The notes: generated from the sequence alone by a model not told the origin. Shown: positions 16,303 through 25,895, numbered from the stretch's first letter. The stretch is DNA of 64,000 bases from Elusimicrobiota bacterium (GCA_027406905.1 DAHZHT010000003.1:102613-166612), one strand, 5' to 3'. Made by a program: numbers and translations.

Positions 16303-17687
16303 AATTTTCTCAAATCAACCCTAATCTTTTCTCGCCAGCCCTGACGGGTTCCGACTATGGAGAAGCCTTTTTGGAAGAATCGAGCGGGCTTTCCATTCGC
16401 TATGAAGATTCTAAAGTTGAGGATATCGGAAGTGTCATCGACTTGGGAATAGGACTTCGCCACCTTAAAAAGACGGGGACTTCCATTCAAACTTTTCAAG
16501 CCGTCTCCCAGAAATTCGACCCCGAGGAAGCTCTCCGCCTCAAAGAATCTCTTCTGGGGAAAGGGAACCAGGAAACGTCGGTATCTTTTAAGAGTCGGGA
16601 AGAATTTTCACACCCGTTTCGAATTAACCCCAAGGAAACGCCTTTGAAAGACAAGATTAATCTCTTGAAATCAATTGATTCCTCTCTTAGAAAAAATTTT
16701 AAACTCATCCGCCAGGTTTCATTATCTTATGGAGAGAGAGCGCGCTCAATCGCGATTTTAAACAGCGAAGGGGCTTTCCAGGTCGAGAACAAAGTGGCGG
16801 TTCTCTTGTCAATCAATGTCATTGTCGAGGAAAAGGGCATACTCCAAACCGGGCACGAGGTCATCGGCGGAATCAAAGGCTATGAGCTATTGGACGATCA
16901 AATCGCGCTGAGATTAGCCCATACGGCGGCGGCCAGAGCCGAAGCCAAACTCAAAGCCCCCAAGGCCAAGGCGGGAGAAATGCAGGTCATTTTGTCCAAC
17001 TCCGCCGGCGGAACTTTTATCCATGAAGCGATCGGCCATTCTCTGGAAGTCGATCACGTGCAAGAGGGCTCTTCTCCGGCCTATATCGGGAAATTAGGGA
17101 AGATAGTCGCTCCGGAAACTATCACCGTCATCGACGACCCCACTCTTCCTTTCTACCGCGGAAGTTTTTATTTTGACGATGAAGGCCACAAATCGCAACC
17201 CACTGTATTGGTTAAAAACGGGGTTCTTAGCGATTATCTCTATGACCGGGTGACCGCGATGAAAGAAGGAAAGAAATCAAACGGGCACGGCAGGAGAGAA
17301 TCTTTCCACTGTCGCCCTATTCCGCGCATGTCCAACCTCTATATCGCGCCCGGGCCGCATGATCCCAAGGAAATTTTGAAGGGGCTCAAGACCGGCCTCT
17401 TTGTCACTCGCATGGGGGGAGGCCAGGTCAATACCGCGACCAGCGAATTTGTCTTCGAGATCGACGACGCCTTTTGGGTTGAAAACGGAGAAATTAAGCA
17501 TCGCGTCCGGGACGCCAATTTAATGGGAATCGGTCCTGAGATTCTTAAGTCCATCGACAAGGTAGGATGGGATATCGGCTGGGGAATAGGCACTTGCGGG
17601 AAAGACGGTCAAGGCGTTCCGGTCGGGGACGGTCAACCCACTCTTCATATTCCCAAAATCCTGGTTGGCGGGAGCGGAGATAAATAA
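16299..17687 (+). CDS. tldD: TldD-family metalloprotease
   Basis: This 462-residue protein carries the zinc-binding HEAIGH motif (about residues 242-247) inside GGTFIHEAIGHSLE, followed by the typical GRRESFHCRPIPRMSNLYIAPG region and a C-terminal GIGTCGKDGQGVPVGDGQPTL. TldD normally forms a heterodimer with TldE/PmbA and degrades unfolded peptides or matures microcins. No tldE is in the window. The ATG at 16299 overlaps the rlmN stop; an upstream ATG at 16275 would add eight unlikely residues. Confidence 0.94.
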   Translation: MKFSQINPNLFSPALTGSDYGEAFLEESSGLSIRYEDSKVEDIGSVIDLGIGLRHLKKTGTSIQTFQAVSQKFDPEEALRLKESLLGKGNQETSVSFKSREEFSHPFRINPKETPLKDKINLLKSIDSSLRKNFKLIRQVSLSYGERARSIAILNSEGAFQVENKVAVLLSINVIVEEKGILQTGHEVIGGIKGYELLDDQIALRLAHTAAARAEAKLKAPKAKAGEMQVILSNSAGGTFIHEAIGHSLEVDHVQEGSSPAYIGKLGKIVAPETITVIDDPTLPFYRGSFYFDDEGHKSQPTVLVKNGVLSDYLYDRVTAMKEGKKSNGHGRRESFHCRPIPRMSNLYIAPGPHDPKEILKGLKTGLFVTRMGGGQVNTATSEFVFEIDDAFWVENGEIKHRVRDANLMGIGPEILKSIDKVGWDIGWGIGTCGKDGQGVPVGDGQPTLHIPKILVGGSGDK

Positions 17688-18245
17688 ATGAGCGCCCCTT
17701 CTATTTCAAATTCCGTTAAAAATATCCTTGAAATTCTGGGCGAAGACCCCAACCGTGAGGGGCTCTTAAAAACTCCCGAGCGCGTTGAAAAATCGCTCAA
17801 AGAACTGACATCGGGCTATTCCGCCGACCCGGATGCCATCATCAACGACGCCTTGTTTACCGTCGCCTACAGCGAAATGGTCCTGGTCAAAGACATTAAT
17901 TTCTACTCCCTCTGCGAGCACCATCTCTTGCCCTTTTTCGGCAAGGTCCATGTCGCCTACATCCCGGACAAAAAAATCGTCGGGCTTTCTAAAATTCCGA
18001 AATTAGTCGAGGCCTTTTCCCGCAGGCTTCAGGTGCAGGAACGCCTAACCAGCCAAATCGCCGAAATCCTCAAAGAAAAGCTAAGTCCCATGGGCGTCGG
18101 CGTCGTCATTGAAGCGCGGCATCTTTGCATGGAAATGCGCGGCGCGAAAAGCCTTTTGTCTCCGACAGTGACAAGCGCGATGCTGGGATCCTTTCGCAAA
18201 GATCCCCGAACCCGGGAAGAATTTTTAAAACTCCTAGGCCGCTAA
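17688..18245 (+). CDS. folE: GTP cyclohydrolase I
   Basis: The 185-residue enzyme opens the GTP ring in folate (or 7-deazaguanine) synthesis. Zinc and active-site motifs are intact: [19 protein letters not shown] with the Cys and His ligands, [24 protein letters not shown], and the second zinc Cys in [12 protein letters not shown]. The start codon follows the tldD stop with no gap. Its last 12 bp overlap the end of the convergent acyl-CoA dehydrogenase gene. FolE also supplies queuosine synthesis, and queF is at 59.3 kb. Confidence 0.96.
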   Translation: MSAPSISNSVKNILEILGEDPNREGLLKTPERVEKSLKELTSGYSADPDAIINDALFTVAYSEMVLVKDINFYSLCEHHLLPFFGKVHVAYIPDKKIVGLSKIPKLVEAFSRRLQVQERLTSQIAEILKEKLSPMGVGVVIEARHLCMEMRGAKSLLSPTVTSAMLGSFRKDPRTREEFLKLLGR

Positions 18246-19391
18246 AACTTCCCGAGCGATGATGAGTCGTTGAATCTCGGAGGTCCCTTCGTAGATTTCG
18301 GTCACTCGCGCGTCTCTAAAATAGCGCTCGACGGGAAACTCGCGGATGTAGCCGTTTCCGCCGTGAATTTGAAGGGCCTCAAAGGCCGTTTTGTTGGCGT
18401 GTTGGGACGCAAAAAGCTTCGCCATCGAGGCTTGTCGAGCGCAGGGCTTATCCGAAACCATAAGGCGCGCGGCTTGATAGGTCAAAAGCCGGGAGGCTTC
18501 GATGCCGACCGCCATGTCCGCGATTTTAAATTGAGTCGCCTGAAAATCCGAGAGCGGACGGCCAAATTGCTCGCGGGCCTTTGAGTATTTGACGGCCTCT
18601 TCAAACGCCGCGCGCGCGATTCCCAAGGATTGCGCCGCTATCGCGATGCGTCCGGAATTAAGCTGGGTCAAGGCGATTTTAAAACCGTGGTTTTCTTCCC
18701 CAAGAAGATTTTCCCTTGGAACCCGGGCATTGGAAAAGCGAATTTCGCGGGTATCCGAAGCCCGAATCCCCAGTTTTTTTTCTTTTTTGCCGATGGATAA
18801 TCCCGGGGTTTCTTTATCAACGATAAGGCAACTGATTCCCTTGTTTTTAAGAGACGGGGCGGTCGAGACAAAAACCAGAAAAAACCGCGATCTTCCGGCG
18901 TTGGTCACCCAGGCCTTGGCCCCATTGAGAATGTAATGATCTCCTTCCACAACCGCCGAGGCTTTGAGGCTTCCCGCGTCGGTTCCGGCTCCGGGCTCAG
19001 ACAAGCTATAAGATCCAATCCACTCTCCCGCCGCCGCCTTGGGAAGATATCTTTCCTTTTGTTTTTCCGTTCCAAACTTTAATATGGCGGAACAGACCAA
19101 GCTATTGTGCACGGTCAGCCCCACCTGAAAAGCCGCCGCGGCCTTGGCTATTTCCTCCATCGCCAAAATATATGCGAGATAATCAAGCCCCAGGCCGCCG
19201 TATTTTTCCGGAATCATCATCCCGAAAAAACCCAATTCCGCCGCTTCTTTTAACAATTCTTGCGGGATATCCTCGTTTTCATCCATTTCCTGGGCGAGTG
19301 GCTTGAGCCTTTTTTCGGCGAAACTCCGCGCCAAATCGCGGGTCATGATCTGGGATTCTGAAAACTCAAGCTCAAGATCAGAGGTAATCAT
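18234..19391 (-). CDS. Acyl-CoA dehydrogenase
   Basis: This 385-residue flavoenzyme oxidises acyl-CoA to enoyl-CoA. Family signatures are present: [13 protein letters not shown] (acyl-CoA dehydrogenase signature 1) and [23 protein letters not shown] near the C-terminus, and the catalytic Glu is expected in [12 protein letters not shown] (short-chain/butyryl type). Length matches the family. The ATG at 19391 is preferred because upstream sequence belongs to the 3-hydroxyacyl-CoA dehydrogenase gene, which it overlaps by 14 bp. The pair fits a short-chain fatty-acid beta-oxidation or butyrate-type route. Confidence 0.94.
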   Translation of the reverse strand: MITSDLELEFSESQIMTRDLARSFAEKRLKPLAQEMDENEDIPQELLKEAAELGFFGMMIPEKYGGLGLDYLAYILAMEEIAKAAAAFQVGLTVHNSLVCSAILKFGTEKQKERYLPKAAAGEWIGSYSLSEPGAGTDAGSLKASAVVEGDHYILNGAKAWVTNAGRSRFFLVFVSTAPSLKNKGISCLIVDKETPGLSIGKKEKKLGIRASDTREIRFSNARVPRENLLGEENHGFKIALTQLNSGRIAIAAQSLGIARAAFEEAVKYSKAREQFGRPLSDFQATQFKIADMAVGIEASRLLTYQAARLMVSDKPCARQASMAKLFASQHANKTAFEALQIHGGNGYIREFPVERYFRDARVTEIYEGTSEIQRLIIAREVLAA

Positions 19392-20229
19392 AAAAACCTC
19401 TTTTGGTTTTTCGGCCAAGTCGGCCGGAGGCGACCATTTGCTTAAGAAGCGGACAAGGCCTGTATTTAGAATCGCCAAAACCTTCAAAAAGGACGTTGAG
19501 TATATCCAGGCAAACGTCAAGGCCTATAAAATCGGCAAGTTCGAGAGGCCCCATCGGGTGATTCATCCCCAATTTCATCACGGTGTCTATATCTTCTTTC
19601 GTGGAAAGGCCTTCCATCAAAGCGAAACAGGCTTCGTTAATCATCGGCATCAAGACGCGATTGGAGATAAAACCGGGAAAATCCAAGGACATGGCCGGGG
19701 TTTTCCCCAACAATGAGGTCAGGTCCTTAACGATCCGGCAAGTTGAATCCGAGGTCTCAAGCCCGCGGATGATTTCAACCAGCTTCATCACCGGAACGGG
19801 ATTCATGAAGTGCATTCCGATGACGTTTTGGGGACGGCGGGTAAAAGCGGCGATGCGGGTTATTGAAATCGAAGAGGTGTTGGTCGCTAAAATCGCCTCT
19901 TGAGAGCAAAGAGAATCGAGGCGCGCAAAAACGTCTTTTTTTATTTCAATTTTCTCCGGAACCGCCTCGATGACTATCTGCGCGTTTTTAGCCGCGCTCA
20001 AATCAACGGCGGTTTGAATGTTAGCCAGGGCTTTTTCCTTGGCCGAAGAATCGATAACGCCTTTTTTAATCTGGCGGTCCATGTTCGAGGAAATTCCCTC
20101 CACCGCCTTTTTGGCGAACGCCTCGCTTGTCTCGATTAAGGCCACTGAAATTCCCTTAAGAGCCAAAACATGGGCGATACCGGAACCCATCGCCCCCGCT
20201 CCCACGACCGCCGCGCGCTCTATTTTCAT
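19378..20229 (-). CDS. 3-hydroxybutyryl-CoA (3-hydroxyacyl-CoA) dehydrogenase
   Basis: This 283-residue NAD(P)-dependent enzyme has an N-terminal Rossmann motif AVVGAGAMGSGIAHVLA, the catalytic region IGMHFMNPVPVMKLVEIIRG with the HFxNPV histidine, and a C-terminal domain with DFPGFISNRVLMPMINEA and GMNHPMGPLELADFIGLD. It is the single-function type (about 280 residues), as in butyrate pathways. It sits upstream of the acyl-CoA dehydrogenase, so substrates probably flow between the two; crotonase and thiolase are not in the window. Confidence 0.95.
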   Translation of the reverse strand: MKIERAAVVGAGAMGSGIAHVLALKGISVALIETSEAFAKKAVEGISSNMDRQIKKGVIDSSAKEKALANIQTAVDLSAAKNAQIVIEAVPEKIEIKKDVFARLDSLCSQEAILATNTSSISITRIAAFTRRPQNVIGMHFMNPVPVMKLVEIIRGLETSDSTCRIVKDLTSLLGKTPAMSLDFPGFISNRVLMPMINEACFALMEGLSTKEDIDTVMKLGMNHPMGPLELADFIGLDVCLDILNVLFEGFGDSKYRPCPLLKQMVASGRLGRKTKRGFYDYL

Positions 20230-20249
20230 TTAAGTCTCCTATCTTTAAA

Positions 20250-22361
20250 TTATGCCAAATCAATAAAGCTCCAGTGTTCCTGATAGAGATCTCTTAACCG
20301 CATTCGCAATGATTCATGCTCGGGAAGATTCAAATTCGGATATTGGGATAAAATTTGCTCCGCGTCCTCGCGAGCTTCCTTTAAAATCTCTTCATCTTTA
20401 GATAAATCCGCCAAATGAAAGCCAAAATCTCCATGTTGTAGCGTGCCGATAATTTCGCCCGAGCCCCGCAAAGCCATATCCTCTTCGCTCAGCCTAAAAC
20501 CGTCGTGGCTTTCCAATAAAACCTCAATTCGCCTTTTGCTTTCGGGAGTCTGGGGGTTTCCCACCAAATGACATTCAGAATCTCCCGAACCTCTCCCAAT
20601 GCGGCCGCGCAATTGATGCAAGCTGGCCAATCCAAAGCGCTCGGCGTTTTGAATGACCATGATCGAAGCGTTGGGAACATCGATTCCTATTTCAATGACC
20701 TGGGTCGCGATGAGAATCTTGACCTTGCCAGAATTAAAATCTTCCATGACCTCGATTTTATCCGCGCTTTTAAGCGCGCCGTGAATGAGACCGCAGGAAA
20801 TGCCGCTAAAAACGCCTTCGCTTAATCGCTTAAATTCGGCCTTGGCTGATAAAAGGTCTTGTTTGGCGGACTCTTCAATGACCGGATAAACGATATAGGC
20901 CTGTCGGCCTTTTTGAATTTCTCGGCGCACGGCCTCAAGAGCCTTGGCTTCCGAGGAAAAGAAGGTTCTTGGCGGCACGCGCCCGGGCGGCATCTGATCC
21001 AAGGTGGAGACGTCGAGATCTCCATAGAGAGCTAAGGCAAGAGTCCGCGGAATCGGAGTAGCTGTCATGACCAAAAGATCGCTCAGCTGTCCTTTTCGCT
21101 TAAGGGTCGCCCTTTGGCGCACGCCGAAACGATGTTGCTCATCAACAACCGCCAAACGCAAATTTTTAAATACGACATCCTCTTCAATTAAAGCGTGCGT
21201 CCCTACCACGATATCGACTTCCCCTTCTTTGATTTTCCGCAGGGCTTCTTTTCTCTCTCTGGATTTAAGCCGGGAAGTCAGAATCTCAATCTTGACCGGT
21301 AAACCTTGAAGCGCCCTCGATAAAGTCGCGTAATGCTGCTCGGCGAGAATTTCAGAAGGAACCATTAAAGCCGCCTGGGCTCCGTTTTCGACGGTCAAAA
21401 GAATCGCCGAAATGGCGACCGCTGTTTTGCCCGATCCCACGTCTCCCTGCAAAAGCCGCGACATCGGAAAAGATTCCTGCATATCGGAAAAAATTTCGTT
21501 GATAGCCCTTTTCTGAGCGGCGGTAAACTCAAAACCCAATTTATTTTTAAAAGGAGTCAAAAGAGAGCGTTTAATCTGATAATTGAAATTTTTATTCGCT
21601 TCCCGCGTTTGCCGGCGCTTGATCTGCCAAGCTAGACTTAAGAAGAAAAGCTCTTCATAGACAAATCGGCGCCGCGCCTCTTCCAATTCTAGGCGAGACT
21701 GCGGGAAATGAATTCCCTTGACCGCCTGCTCCGGAACAAGAAGCTGGCGCTTGACGGTAATTGAATGAGGAATAAATTCTGGAACGTCTTTCGCGGACCC
21801 GGACAGAGCCTGCCATTCAATTTCCCGGAAAAACTTTTGCGTCAACCCTTCCGTGAGAGGATAAATCGGGGTTAACCGGTCGACATGAAGGTAAGCGGAT
21901 TGGCCTTGAAGATAATATTCTTCCACGCGAACTTCGCATTTTCCGGAAATGGAGGTTTCCGCCCGCCCTATGATCCAAATATTGGCGCCAAGACTTATTT
22001 CTTTCTTAAGAGATTCCATCGCGTCAAAACGCGGATTCTTGCGCCTAAACCAAACCGCGAACACTGTTCCGGCAGCGGTCGCGATTTCCGCTTTAAAAAG
22101 AGACAATCTCATTCCAGCGGAAAGAGAACGCGCATGAACCACTTTTCCGAAAAATACTCTCAACGCGGGCTTGTCCGGATCCGGAAATTGATTTGCCGCG
22201 TGTCGATCTTGCCAATCTCTCGGAAAATGCCTCAATAAATCTAAAAGGCTATTAATTCCCAATTTTTCAAGAGTCTTTGCCCGGCTTTCACCCACTCCTC
22301 TTAAACTGGTAACGGATAAGTCCCTTGCAGTTTGGAAGTTGTTTTTAGTATCATTACTCAT
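20250..22361 (-). CDS. recG: ATP-dependent DNA helicase RecG
   Basis: The 703-residue helicase has the wedge domain with LRGVGESRAKTLEKLGI near the N-terminus, Walker A LQGDVGSGKT, the DEQHRFGVRQR box, MTATPIPRT, and motifs V/VI with ATQVIEIGIDVPNA and QLRGRIGRG. RecG remodels stalled forks and Holliday junctions. Length is normal. Its ATG (22359-22361) abuts the ATG of rpmB on the other strand, so promoters and ribosome-binding signals of each must lie inside the other coding region. Confidence 0.96.
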   Translation of the reverse strand: MSNDTKNNFQTARDLSVTSLRGVGESRAKTLEKLGINSLLDLLRHFPRDWQDRHAANQFPDPDKPALRVFFGKVVHARSLSAGMRLSLFKAEIATAAGTVFAVWFRRKNPRFDAMESLKKEISLGANIWIIGRAETSISGKCEVRVEEYYLQGQSAYLHVDRLTPIYPLTEGLTQKFFREIEWQALSGSAKDVPEFIPHSITVKRQLLVPEQAVKGIHFPQSRLELEEARRRFVYEELFFLSLAWQIKRRQTREANKNFNYQIKRSLLTPFKNKLGFEFTAAQKRAINEIFSDMQESFPMSRLLQGDVGSGKTAVAISAILLTVENGAQAALMVPSEILAEQHYATLSRALQGLPVKIEILTSRLKSRERKEALRKIKEGEVDIVVGTHALIEEDVVFKNLRLAVVDEQHRFGVRQRATLKRKGQLSDLLVMTATPIPRTLALALYGDLDVSTLDQMPPGRVPPRTFFSSEAKALEAVRREIQKGRQAYIVYPVIEESAKQDLLSAKAEFKRLSEGVFSGISCGLIHGALKSADKIEVMEDFNSGKVKILIATQVIEIGIDVPNASIMVIQNAERFGLASLHQLRGRIGRGSGDSECHLVGNPQTPESKRRIEVLLESHDGFRLSEEDMALRGSGEIIGTLQHGDFGFHLADLSKDEEILKEAREDAEQILSQYPNLNLPEHESLRMRLRDLYQEHWSFIDLA

Positions 22362-22559
22362 ATGGCTTTTAAATGTAGCATCTGCTCAAAGGGTCCGGTT
22401 ACGGGCCGCTCTTATAGTCATTCTCATCGCGGGACCAAGCGCGTTTTCCGCCCCAACCTTCAAAAGCAGAAGGTGGTTTTGGAAGGACGTTCCCAAACGA
22501 CCTACGTTTGCACCCGCTGTATTCGCTCGGGAAAAGCCGTTCGTCCCGTGAATGCCTAA
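22362..22559 (+). CDS. rpmB: 50S ribosomal protein L28, zinc-ribbon (C+) form
   Basis: The 65-residue protein has the L28 core GPVTGRSYSHSHRGTKRVFRPNLQ and VCTRCIRSGKAV. Cys pairs at residues 5/8 (CSIC) and near the C-terminus (CTRC) mark the zinc-binding C+ type. The ATG at 22362 is chosen because MAFKCSICSKGP is a standard L28 start; an upstream in-frame start would add ten residues read through recG. The next gene overlaps its last 8 bp. Confidence 0.95.
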   Translation: MAFKCSICSKGPVTGRSYSHSHRGTKRVFRPNLQKQKVVLEGRSQTTYVCTRCIRSGKAVRPVNA

Positions 22560-24051
22560 GCGCGGGCTAATCCCAGACGCTTATTCCATATTAGCCAATC
22601 TAAAACCACAAATAAAAGCCCTTGTTTTTTACTCCCTTATTTTCGTCGCCGCTTTGCCGGCTTTTCTGATTCCAATCAGAAACCCCGATTTATTTTGGGG
22701 CTTTTCCGCCGCGCGCTGGGGGATCATTCACCGCGCGTTTCCGCGTTTTGATTTTTTGTCTTGGAGCAACCCCCATGCGCCATGGATTGATTTTGAATGG
22801 CTCTCTCAACTGATATTCTTAAGTCTCTATAAAATTGGCGGCTGGAAAGCCCTTCTTTTACTCAAATCGCTACTTCTCTTTTTGGGCTGGATTCCCATTG
22901 AAACCTGTCTCCGTCAAAAGCGTATCGAAAAAAGCCTCATCATAAGCGTCTTTTTATTATGGGCAGCCACCTCGATATCTCATTCCGATCTCAGACCCGA
23001 GCTGTTTTCGCTCATTTTCTTCTCCTGGGTTCTCCTAACCCTTGAAATAGATCGGCAGAACCCGAATATTTTAAACTCAAAAATTTCCTGGGGATTTTTT
23101 GGGATTTTTATTTTGTGGTCGAATCTCCACGCTGGTTTTATATTTGGAGAAGCCCTGATTGGAATCTACGCTTTTTTCCGCCTTTTATACCGGGAAATCC
23201 CCGAATTCAAAAAAACCTTCCTGTGGGGCATTTCCGCTTTTTTAGGAACCTTGATTAACCCTTATGGAATAGGGCCTTATCAGGTGGCCCTCATACACTT
23301 AAAAGAAAATAGCGCTCTTAACTCTATCGCCGAATGGGGTCCTTTTAATTTTCTCCCTCCAAGTCATTGGCCAACCGATGTCGTATTTCTCTTATTATTA
23401 CTGGCCTTGGCGGCAACCCTTCTGTCTCAACCAAATCAAATAGACTTAAAAAAAAATAGCCCGATTTTCTGCCTGATATTGTTTTTATCCCTGCTGACCT
23501 TGGAGCGCCGCAGAATCGCCCCTTATTTTGTCATCGCCTTTTTGATGGCCGGAGGTTCTTGGCTCAAGGAAATGCGGCTTAAGGAAAAATACGCGCTCAA
23601 CGGCTCGTTTATTATCGCCCTGGGATCCATCTTTTTTATCTGGAGTTTTTGGAGGTCCTCTATTAAAAATTTCCCTTTTGACGGAGGTCTTTTACCGGAA
23701 AAAGCGACGGCCTTCATCTCCCAACACAATTCTCTATCTAAACTCCGCTTTTACAACCCCTGGGAATGGGGAGGTTACCTCGCTTGGAAATTACGGCCTC
23801 GGTTTAAAGTTTATTGCGACGGAAGGTATATCTTTCATGATCTCTTATTGGCGCAAAAAAAAGCCCTCTTAAGTCCCAAAAATTGGGGGGAATTTTTAGA
23901 TTCTCAAAAAATTAACGCGGCCTTAATCCCTCATTTAAAACAACTTTCGTCTTGGTATTCTCTTTTAATGCCGGAATCCAAATGGACTCTCGTTTATGAG
24001 GACCCAACCGCCTTATTGTTTGTCCGGAAAAACTACGACTCGAGCCCGTGA
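22552..24051 (+). CDS. Polytopic membrane protein of unknown function (GT-C-like)
   Basis: This 499-residue protein has roughly ten hydrophobic segments. A loop after the first helix reads NPDLFWGFSAARWGI...PRFDFLSWSNPHAPWIDFEWLSQ, a pattern also seen in uncharacterised multi-helix proteins related to GT-C glycosyltransferases. The C-terminal region has FYNPWEWGGYLAWKL and VYCDGRYIFHD. No catalytic motif can be assigned with certainty. It overlaps rpmB by 8 bp, and its 3' end overlaps the convergent rel gene by 19 bp. Confidence 0.7.
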   Translation: MPKRGLIPDAYSILANLKPQIKALVFYSLIFVAALPAFLIPIRNPDLFWGFSAARWGIIHRAFPRFDFLSWSNPHAPWIDFEWLSQLIFLSLYKIGGWKALLLLKSLLLFLGWIPIETCLRQKRIEKSLIISVFLLWAATSISHSDLRPELFSLIFFSWVLLTLEIDRQNPNILNSKISWGFFGIFILWSNLHAGFIFGEALIGIYAFFRLLYREIPEFKKTFLWGISAFLGTLINPYGIGPYQVALIHLKENSALNSIAEWGPFNFLPPSHWPTDVVFLLLLLALAATLLSQPNQIDLKKNSPIFCLILFLSLLTLERRRIAPYFVIAFLMAGGSWLKEMRLKEKYALNGSFIIALGSIFFIWSFWRSSIKNFPFDGGLLPEKATAFISQHNSLSKLRFYNPWEWGGYLAWKLRPRFKVYCDGRYIFHDLLLAQKKALLSPKNWGEFLDSQKINAALIPHLKQLSSWYSLLMPESKWTLVYEDPTALLFVRKNYDSSP

Positions 24052-25475
24052 TCTCTAAGATATCGGCGAATGCGGGATCTGGCGCGGGCGGTGCGGACAA
24101 TCTGGAGCCAATCTTTTTTTGGATTTGAGTTTTTGCGGGTTAAAACCTGGCAAATATCTCCAGACTGAAGTTCGTAATCCAGCTTGACCATTTTATTATT
24201 GACGACCGCCCCAATGCAGGAATATCCGATTTCGGTGTGAACGGCAAAGGCAAAATCAAGAGGAGTCGCTCCTGCGGGCAAAACCTTGACTTCTCCATTC
24301 GGGGTAAAAACAAAAACCTGATGAAGAGTCAAATCCGTCGCCAAACTTTCCAGAAATTCCCTGGGGCTTTTCAAATCCTGAAGCCATTCAATCCACTGGC
24401 GAAGCCAATTGAGCTTCTCTTCCAGATGAAGGTCTTCTTTCCCGTCTCCGGTCTTATATCGCCAATGCGCGGCAATTCCATATTCGCAAGTGCGGTTCAT
24501 TTCTTCAGTGCGTATTTGAACTTCAATTAAGGCTCCTTGCGGGCCCATGACGGTCGTGTGGAGGCTTTGATAGAGATTGATTTTAGGCAAAGAGATATAA
24601 TCGGTGAAAGTTCCTGCTAGCGGTTTAAAGCGGGAGTGAACCATGCCCAAAAGGGCGTAGCAGTGAGATATCGTATCGGTGATAATTCGAACTCCCAATG
24701 CGTCTTGTATTTCCTCAAAGGGCTTTGCCTGTCTGAGCATTTTCTGATAAATAGAATAAATGCTTTTGGTCCGGGTCAAAATACGGTGCGGTATTTGAGA
24801 AGAGGCAAGCGCCGCTTCCAAGGCCGCAGTAAATTCCGCCAGGGTTTTTTCCTTTTCGGCAATCCTGGCCTCCAGCTTTTGACTCAAGGAATGGTATTCC
24901 TTGGGTTCCAGAACCGCAAAGGCCAAATCTTCAAGTTCGCTTTTAATTTCAAACATCCCCAAACGGTGAGCCAGAGGCGCGTAAAGGGAAATCGTTTCTT
25001 CGGCGATCCGCTTTTGCCGCTCAGCCTCGAGAAAATTAATCGTCTTCATGTTATGAAGACGATCCGCCAATTTGATGATAATGACCCGGATATCCTGGGC
25101 CGTCGCTAAAAGCATTTTCCGCCAGTTGGCCGCCTGCGCGTCATCTCGGGACTGAAATTGGAGATGATCGAGCTTGGTCATCCCCAAGACTAATTTCGTA
25201 ATTTCATCTCCAAACTCCTGGCGCAAGACGTCGTCTTTGACCGGAGTGTCTTCAATGACGTCATGGAGAAGCCCCGCGCAGATGGTGGGCAGATCCATTT
25301 TCCAATCCACCAAGGACGAAGCGACGGCATGGCAATGGACAAAATAATGCTCGCCGCTGGCGCGGGCCTGTTTTGAATGGGCCTTCTCGGAAAACTCGTA
25401 GGCCTTGGATATCAAAACGGCGTCGATGGCCGGCTCATATGAATGGAAGCGATCTATAATTTCTTCTTTGTTCAC
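24033..25475 (-). CDS. rel: Rel-family (p)ppGpp synthetase/hydrolase, short form
   Basis: The 480-residue protein has an HD hydrolase domain (YFVHCHAVA, LLHDVIEDTPV, KLADRLHNMKT), a RelA/SpoT synthetase domain (SIYSIYQKM, DALGVRII, YQSLHTTVMGP, EVQIRTEEMN, GIAAHWRYK) and a TGS domain (VFVFTPNGEVKVLPAGATPLDFAF). It ends soon after TGS, whereas long Rel/SpoT proteins (about 700 residues or more) continue with helical, zinc-finger and ACT domains. The synthetase loop that is RFKD in bifunctional Rel and EFDD in RelA is TFTD here. HD residues are intact, so hydrolysis is likely; synthesis is possible but untested. Confidence 0.9.
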   Translation of the reverse strand: MNKEEIIDRFHSYEPAIDAVLISKAYEFSEKAHSKQARASGEHYFVHCHAVASSLVDWKMDLPTICAGLLHDVIEDTPVKDDVLRQEFGDEITKLVLGMTKLDHLQFQSRDDAQAANWRKMLLATAQDIRVIIIKLADRLHNMKTINFLEAERQKRIAEETISLYAPLAHRLGMFEIKSELEDLAFAVLEPKEYHSLSQKLEARIAEKEKTLAEFTAALEAALASSQIPHRILTRTKSIYSIYQKMLRQAKPFEEIQDALGVRIITDTISHCYALLGMVHSRFKPLAGTFTDYISLPKINLYQSLHTTVMGPQGALIEVQIRTEEMNRTCEYGIAAHWRYKTGDGKEDLHLEEKLNWLRQWIEWLQDLKSPREFLESLATDLTLHQVFVFTPNGEVKVLPAGATPLDFAFAVHTEIGYSCIGAVVNNKMVKLDYELQSGDICQVLTRKNSNPKKDWLQIVRTARARSRIRRYLRDHGLES

Positions 25476-25486
25476 TCACAGCTCTC

Positions 25487-25515
25487 TTGAGACACAATAT
25501 AAAAAATGCTACAAT
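25487..25515 (+). promoter_or_regulatory. Sigma-70-type promoter for DUF167 gene
   Basis: TTGAGA (25487-25492) and TACAAT (25510-25515) are separated by exactly 17 bp in the intergenic gap between rel (minus) and the DUF167 gene (plus). A strong Shine-Dalgarno (GGGAGGA) and ATG follow at 25552. Confidence 0.75.
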
Positions 25516-25551
25516 AAGTGAAGGTACAAATCCTAGGAAGGGAGGACATTC

Positions 25552-25815
25552 ATGATCGTAAAGGTTCGTGTCATCCCAAACGCTCCGGAAAACGAAGTCG
25601 TCAGCCGTATCGGAAGCGTTTTGAGAGTTAAGGTCGCCGCCCCCGCCATTGATAAGAAATCAAATGCGGCTCTTAAGGATTACCTGGCTGAATTCTTCGA
25701 GGTTCCCAATAAGAAAGTCAACATCCTGCGCGGAGCCAACGGCCGGGAAAAAACTGTAGAAATCGTCGGAAAAACGGAAGAACAACTCAAACGGGTCATG
25801 GAATCTATTCCCTGA
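25552..25815 (+). CDS. DUF167 (YggU-like) protein
   Basis: This 87-residue protein matches the DUF167/YggU family: VKVRVIPNAPENEVV at the N-terminus, LRVKVAAPAIDKKSNAALKDYLAEFF in the middle and VNILRGANGREKTVEI at the C-terminus. These small alpha/beta proteins are widespread and of unknown function. It has its own promoter and a strong ribosome-binding site, and a 13-bp hairpin separates it from pyk. Confidence 0.88.
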   Translation: MIVKVRVIPNAPENEVVSRIGSVLRVKVAAPAIDKKSNAALKDYLAEFFEVPNKKVNILRGANGREKTVEIVGKTEEQLKRVMESIP

Positions 25816-25829
25816 TTTTCGTTTGTATG

Positions 25830-25877
25830 GGTTCACCCGCGGCGCGCGCTAAGTCAAGCGAGAACCGCGGGTGAACC
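25830..25877 (+). other. Strong 13-bp hairpin between DUF167 gene and pyk
   Basis: A perfect 13-bp inverted repeat, GGTTCACCCGCGG (25830-25842) and CCGCGGGTGAACC (25865-25877), encloses a 22-nt loop. Only three T residues follow, so it is a poor classical terminator. It ends 18 bp before the pyk ATG and could act as a weak terminator, a 5' UTR structure of pyk mRNA, or both. Confidence 0.6.
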
Positions 25878-25895
25878 TTTATAAAGGATACTCCG

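Noticed and set aside
22325..22351. TTGCAG and TAGTAT as an rpmB promoter inside recG
   Set aside because: The 15-bp spacing is short and the boxes weak, so it is not annotated.
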